This document shows positions 8,004 through 11,690 of a DNA stretch of 11,690 nt, piece by piece. This DNA comes from Burkholderiales bacterium. GTDB lineage: Bacteria; Pseudomonadota; Gammaproteobacteria; Burkholderiales; Burkholderiaceae_D. The notes beneath the pieces are model-generated. The model had not been told where the DNA came from. It did not search any database and saw nothing but the letters and a program-made list of their open reading frames with translations. How positions within the stretch are numbered: position 1 is the stretch's first letter; each line of letters opens with the position of its first letter. The position numbers and the translations under genes were made by a program. Location of the stretch: assembly GCA_028868455.1 (NCBI GenBank), contig JAGWUK010000037.1, positions 1 to 11,690 of the forward strand, written 5' to 3'.

Positions 8004-9232
8004 GCGTGCTCCGGTGGTGTTTGCGATACGGGGCTTAAACAGGACAAGTCGTATTCCAATGCAGCAAAGCACGAGGTCTTGCTGCGATCCAGATAGGCTT
8101 GCAAACGCGGCTCCAGCTCACCGTAGCTTGCAAGCCTTTGTAACAAACGCGGAAGAACCTGCTGGAGACAAGCCAGCATCACCAGAGATGGGTTACGGTA
8201 TTCTGCTTCCACATCGGCGACTGCCCCCAACATAAAATGACGAATGGTTTTGGTCAGGTCAGAAAATGCCGCCATCAGCATTTCCATCAATGCGCTGTCT
8301 GTACCGACTTCGGACATGGCAACGATGGAGCCAAGATCAACAAAACCTCCATCAATTACGGCATTCTGCATCTCTAGACAATGTCCTATGCCGATATGTT
8401 CAGTACGCCCCGGCAAATAACCGAGCGCCAGGATTCGTGCCACCAGATCAATCCAGCGCTCGATGACGATTTCCGGGTCTTTCGTCAACGCTTTCAGCCT
8501 GTGCAGCCATGTCCCGCTGCCAAAGCGCTTTAGCTCGACAGGCAGATGCGCGACGCGGATCGGCACGCTGGGGTAATGGTAAATGACGACAGCCAGACCT
8601 TCCGCAGTTGCACTTTCAACGATGCGCAAAGCCCGTCCTGACAGTAATTCCCGTAACGCCAGAAGATGCTCATCGCGTGCGGTCATAGGCCATTGCAGTA
8701 CGAGCAAGGGGGTAGGAATGCGCGCCAGTTCGCCGAAGCGTAGTACGTGCGCTTGTTGCAATTGCGCTGCAGCGCGGGCATCTTCGACCGCCTCAAATGC
8801 GCTGACAGCCAGCGGAATTTTTTGCTCTACCAGCGCGAAATGTTCCAGTGCAGAGAATAAGGACTTTCCTCGCAGAGGATAATCGACACGAAATTCTGCT
8901 AATCCCTTTAAATGCTGATCACGATCACTGGCATAAATTTCTGTTCCCTTGAAAGCAAATACGCCGGCCGCAGGATTGGATGCTGGCGCAATGGTTTGAT
9001 AAAACGCACGTAAATGCCGATACGGGCGCTGCATATCGCCGGACTGAAACGGATTGATCGTATCTGCACAAGGAACTGCAGCACGTAAAGCAGTCAGGCG
9101 CTGCGCCAGATCCGGGATGACGGCTGATAGCGCGACGTTTAATGTTTCTGCGTCTTTTTCAATATCCCATAAAACGCGTTCAACGGCGCGATGTGCTCTT
9201 ACGTGCTGAACATTTTCTTTTTGCGTATTCAT
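8000..9232 (-). CDS. Divergent SelO/YdiU-like (pseudokinase-fold) protein
   Basis: I do not know this protein by name. The 410 residues contain, in order, elements that line up with the SelO/YdiU family, whose members use an atypical kinase fold to transfer AMP to proteins. FAFKGTE (Lys95) corresponds to the SelO LQLKGxG lysine. A helix LFSALEHF (Glu130) is a candidate for the paired Glu. VPIRVA (Arg226) and KRFG (Arg236) resemble SelO LTRVA...LRFG. DLVAR (262-266) resembles DVVAR. HCLEMQN...GGFVDLGS places Asn290 and Asp299 nine residues apart, the spacing of the SelO metal-binding Asn and Asp in NTDN...DYG. The SelO Asp just before that Asn is Gln289 here, so chemistry may be altered or lost. 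It is shorter than SelO (about 480). There is no signal peptide or membrane segment. The start ATG overlaps the NRPS stop (ATGA, 9232-9229), and the ribosome site is weak. The family call rests on motif reading from memory; HipA- or APH-like kinase folds are the alternatives. Confidence 0.6.
   Translation of the reverse strand: MNTQKENVQHVRAHRAVERVLWDIEKDAETLNVALSAVIPDLAQRLTALRAAVPCADTINPFQSGDMQRPYRHLRAFYQTIAPASNPAAGVFAFKGTEIYASDRDQHLKGLAEFRVDYPLRGKSLFSALEHFALVEQKIPLAVSAFEAVEDARAAAQLQQAHVLRFGELARIPTPLLVLQWPMTARDEHLLALRELLSGRALRIVESATAEGLAVVIYHYPSVPIRVAHLPVELKRFGSGTWLHRLKALTKDPEIVIERWIDLVARILALGYLPGRTEHIGIGHCLEMQNAVIDGGFVDLGSIVAMSEVGTDSALMEMLMAAFSDLTKTIRHFMLGAVADVEAEYRNPSLVMLACLQQVLPRLLQRLASYGELEPRLQAYLDRSKTSCFAALEYDLSCLSPVSQTPPEHA
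8009..8012 (-). promoter_or_regulatory. Ribosome binding site of the PLP-enzyme gene (decides the start)
   Basis: GGAG on the minus strand, 5 bases before ATG 8003 and within the end of the SelO-like gene. With the ATGA overlap it supports a start at 8003 instead of the in-frame ATG at 8072. Confidence 0.6.
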
Positions 9233-11690
9233 ACGTTCGCCGATCCCGGTTTGCGCAATTCTTTTAAACGCTGCAATCCGCTTTTTCGCAAATCACGCCG
9301 GGCGAGATTTTGGCGAGCCTCGCCTTCCGCATCGAGCATGGCCGACAGGCTGGCATAGCTGACTGTGCAATCAGCAGCAACCTGTTTCAGGACATCGGAG
9401 AATTCGCGCACCATATTCTCCGCCGTTGCCTGGGTAAATAATTCGGTACTGAACTCCAGCGTCGCACGCATTGGCGACTCGTCCAACACAGTCAGTAACA
9501 AATCATACTTGGCTGTATCGGTATGCAGATCAATCGGATGAATAGAAAAATGCTGACTTTGCATTTGCGCCAGCGGTGCATTCTGCAAAACAAATTTATG
9601 CTGGAACAGCGGCATACCGCCAGCGTCTCTGGACGGATTTAATTCCTGCACCAGTGCATCAAATGGTAAATGCTGATGGAAATATGCCTGAAGGCAGCTT
9701 TGCCTGACTTGCTCAAGCATGTCAGAAAAACTGGCGCAGGCAGAATAATGCGTTCGTAATACCAGTTGATTGACGAAAAATCCTTGAATTTTTTCAGCCA
9801 GGGGATGATCACGCCCTGCGATATCCGTGCCAACGACAATTTCATCTTGCCCAGAGCGATGTCTGAGAACGACTTCAAATGCCGTCAACATCAACATGAA
9901 TAAGGTGACCGATTGCTGTCTGGCAACGCGCCGCAACATTACCGACAATTGCTCATCCAGTACAAAGCTGATGCGAGCTCCGGCATACAAACTTGGTGCC
10001 TGCCGTGGAAAATCGGTCGGTAAATGCAGTCGCGGCAAATTGGCCAATTGCTGCTTCCAGTAAAGCATTTCCGGCGCCTGATATTTTTCTTCAACCAATT
10101 GTTCATGCCAGGCAGAAAAATCCGCATATTGAAGTGCCGGAACCATATCTGGAATCGCCGGGAGCGGCTGTCTGACAGCATCGTAAGCCGCCAGCAACTC
10201 CTCTGCAAATAATGCAATAGACCACCCATCTGTCGCAATATGGTGCATCACGATCAAAACAAAAACTTGCTGGTCATCCGTTCGCAGCAGATTGATCCGC
10301 AATGGTCGCTGCTGCTCCAGATCAAACGGAATGCAGGCAAGCTCTTTGATACGGCCAAGTATCTGTGTTTCGTCCAAATAAAGATGGCGCAGATCATCCA
10401 TGTTCAGCACCGAGGCGATGTCTGTATCAACCAGCATTAGCATAGCCAGTTCGCCAGAATGGCTTATTCGCAGATTAAAAATTTCATGCCGCGATATGAC
10501 TTGCTGCGCAGCCAGACTAAAGGCATTCAGGTCGACATCTCCTGTCAATTTCGCTGCCAGTGCGACGTTATAATTTGCGCTATCGCGTTCCAGTTGATGC
10601 AAAAAATAAAGACGTGATTGTGCGCGGGACAAACGAACGCCTTGCGTTCTGTCCACGATGGGTAAAGATAATTCCTGTCCGTTCGCATCCCCGGTCGCCA
10701 AGTTCCGGATGGCAGCCGACAAGGCATGTAATGTCGTATGCTCGAAAATCAGTCTAAGTGGCAAATCAATACCAATGGCAACGCGTAACCTGGCCATGAC
10801 CGATGTCGCACGCAGCGAATGCCCTCCGAGCGAAAAAAAATCATCTCCGCTATGCACGTGCTCAATACCAAGTACCTCGCACCAGGCCGCTGCAACGATA
10901 TCCTGTAAAGCATCTTTATTCGAATGTACGGAAAAATTTTGGGCATTTTTCCGTTCGGGTAATGGCAGATTTTTTCTGTCCACCTTTCCATTGACAGAAA
11001 CTGGCAAACTATCGAGGCGGATCAGGAACGACGGGAGCATATTGACCGGCAGATTTTTTGCCAGATATTGCTGATACGCTTCCGTACTTAAATTTTCGCC
11101 ATGCTGAAGTACAAAATACCCTATCAGCTCCTTATCCGATTGCCCCGATGCCGGCCCTGATGTCGATGGGTCGTACACAATACAGATCGCGTCTTTGATC
11201 GCGGGATGCCTGTTCATCGCGACTTCTATGTCGCCCAGCTCAACCCGGAAACCGCGTATTTTCACTTGATTGTCGAGTCGTCCCAAAAACTCCATGACAC
11301 CATCGGGGAAAAATTTTGCTCTGTCACCAGTGCGATACATACGCGCGCCTTGCGTGCCAGGCGGCGCATAAGGATCAGGAATAAAACGTTCCGCGGTTAA
11401 TTGTGGTTCGCCCACATATCCCTCTGCCAGACAATCACCGCCAATGTACAAATCCCCGGCAACACCAACGGGAACGGCTTGCAGGGCTGAATCCAAAATA
11501 TAATAACGCGCATTTTGAATTGGTCGCCCGTAAGGAATACTGACCCACTCAGATTGAACTTGTTGAACAATATAGTAATTCGACCAGATAGTTGCCTCGG
11601 TAGCACCTCCCAAGGCAACGACACAGACATCCGGGAATGCGGCTTTCAATTTATCCGGAAGCGCTAATGGTATCCAGTCACCACTTAAAA
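9229..11690 (-). CDS. NRPS C-terminal part: A (partial, Cys-predicted) - PCP - C (terminal)
   Basis: Modular peptide synthetase, open at the right edge; 819 residues are visible. The adenylation domain begins near motif A4/A5 (LSGDWIPLALP, GGATEATIWSN) and continues with GDLYIGGDCLAEGY, MYRTGDRAKFFPDG, GRLDNQVKIRGFRVELGDIE and the A10 Lys in NGKVDRK (residue 235). Aligned to GrsA PheA numbering, specificity positions 301, 322, 330 and 331 are Ser, Leu, Ile and Trp, matching the end of the known cysteine code DLYNLSLIW. The carrier domain has DDFFSLGGHSLRATS with Ser291 as the phosphopantetheine site. The condensation domain (about 350-790) has LSRAQSRLYFL, active-site HHIATDG (482-488), AGRDHPLAEKIQGFFVNQLVLR and LPFDALVQEL. 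The intact HHxxxDG marks an active condensation, not a heterocyclisation (DxxxxD), domain. The chain ends about 30 residues after it, with no further A domain, carrier or thioesterase. It must therefore pass its intermediate to another protein or a free amine. The TTG at 11649 is internal, not a start. Confidence 0.95.
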   Translation of the reverse strand, partial: LSGDWIPLALPDKLKAAFPDVCVVALGGATEATIWSNYYIVQQVQSEWVSIPYGRPIQNARYYILDSALQAVPVGVAGDLYIGGDCLAEGYVGEPQLTAERFIPDPYAPPGTQGARMYRTGDRAKFFPDGVMEFLGRLDNQVKIRGFRVELGDIEVAMNRHPAIKDAICIVYDPSTSGPASGQSDKELIGYFVLQHGENLSTEAYQQYLAKNLPVNMLPSFLIRLDSLPVSVNGKVDRKNLPLPERKNAQNFSVHSNKDALQDIVAAAWCEVLGIEHVHSGDDFFSLGGHSLRATSVMARLRVAIGIDLPLRLIFEHTTLHALSAAIRNLATGDANGQELSLPIVDRTQGVRLSRAQSRLYFLHQLERDSANYNVALAAKLTGDVDLNAFSLAAQQVISRHEIFNLRISHSGELAMLMLVDTDIASVLNMDDLRHLYLDETQILGRIKELACIPFDLEQQRPLRINLLRTDDQQVFVLIVMHHIATDGWSIALFAEELLAAYDAVRQPLPAIPDMVPALQYADFSAWHEQLVEEKYQAPEMLYWKQQLANLPRLHLPTDFPRQAPSLYAGARISFVLDEQLSVMLRRVARQQSVTLFMLMLTAFEVVLRHRSGQDEIVVGTDIAGRDHPLAEKIQGFFVNQLVLRTHYSACASFSDMLEQVRQSCLQAYFHQHLPFDALVQELNPSRDAGGMPLFQHKFVLQNAPLAQMQSQHFSIHPIDLHTDTAKYDLLLTVLDESPMRATLEFSTELFTQATAENMVREFSDVLKQVAADCTVSYASLSAMLDAEGEARQNLARRDLRKSGLQRLKELRKPGSANV

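Noticed and set aside
8004..8072. ATG at 8072 as the start of the PLP enzyme
   Set aside because: It would overlap the SelO-like gene by 73 bases; the ATGA overlap at 8003 with GGAG upstream fits the pattern of the operon, and the extra 23 residues lack family similarity.
11647..11649. TTG as a possible NRPS start codon
   Set aside because: The same frame continues upstream to the window edge with the conserved adenylation-domain segment LSGDWIPLALPDK, so the TTG is internal.

Overview
All supported genes in this window lie on the minus strand. They read as one biosynthesis-and-export operon, transcribed from the right edge towards the left edge. Base composition looks moderate (near 50% GC by eye). 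An RND efflux pump with a lipoprotein periplasmic adaptor points to a Gram-negative bacterium. The protein sequences look proteobacterial, perhaps a beta-proteobacterium, but nothing in the window fixes the genus.

Layout in transcription order: (1) 11690-9229, the C-terminal part of a non-ribosomal peptide synthetase (NRPS): the end of an adenylation domain, a carrier domain and a terminal condensation domain. The four visible specificity positions (Ser, Leu, Ile, Trp) match the known cysteine code. (2) 9232-8000, a 410-residue protein that I read as a divergent member of the SelO/YdiU pseudokinase-fold family. (3) 8003-6981, a PLP enzyme of the D-cysteine desulfhydrase / ACC deaminase family. 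(4) 6984-6040, a luciferase-like flavin monooxygenase. (5) 6023-4245, a fatty acyl-AMP ligase (FAAL). (6) 4223-3948, a free-standing acyl carrier protein. (7) 3940-2810, a lipoprotein membrane-fusion protein of an RND pump. (8) 2710-1, the RND permease, which runs off the left edge. Three consecutive junctions are ATGA stop/start overlaps, the next three gaps are 17, 21 and 7 bases, and only the last gap (99 bases) is longer.

Working model (inference): the FAAL loads an acyl chain onto the small ACP. The NRPS activates cysteine, and its terminal condensation domain joins the cysteinyl group to another carrier-bound or free amine. The flavin monooxygenase, the PLP enzyme and the SelO-like protein tailor the precursor or product, and the RND pump exports it. 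A cysteine-activating module beside a PLP enzyme from a cysteine-metabolising family suggests a sulfur-containing acylated metabolite. I do not recognise the cluster as any described pathway. The SelO-like protein inside an NRPS operon is the most unusual element.

The plus strand carries no convincing gene. No RNA gene, mobile element, CRISPR array or clear terminator is visible. The operon promoter must lie beyond the right edge.
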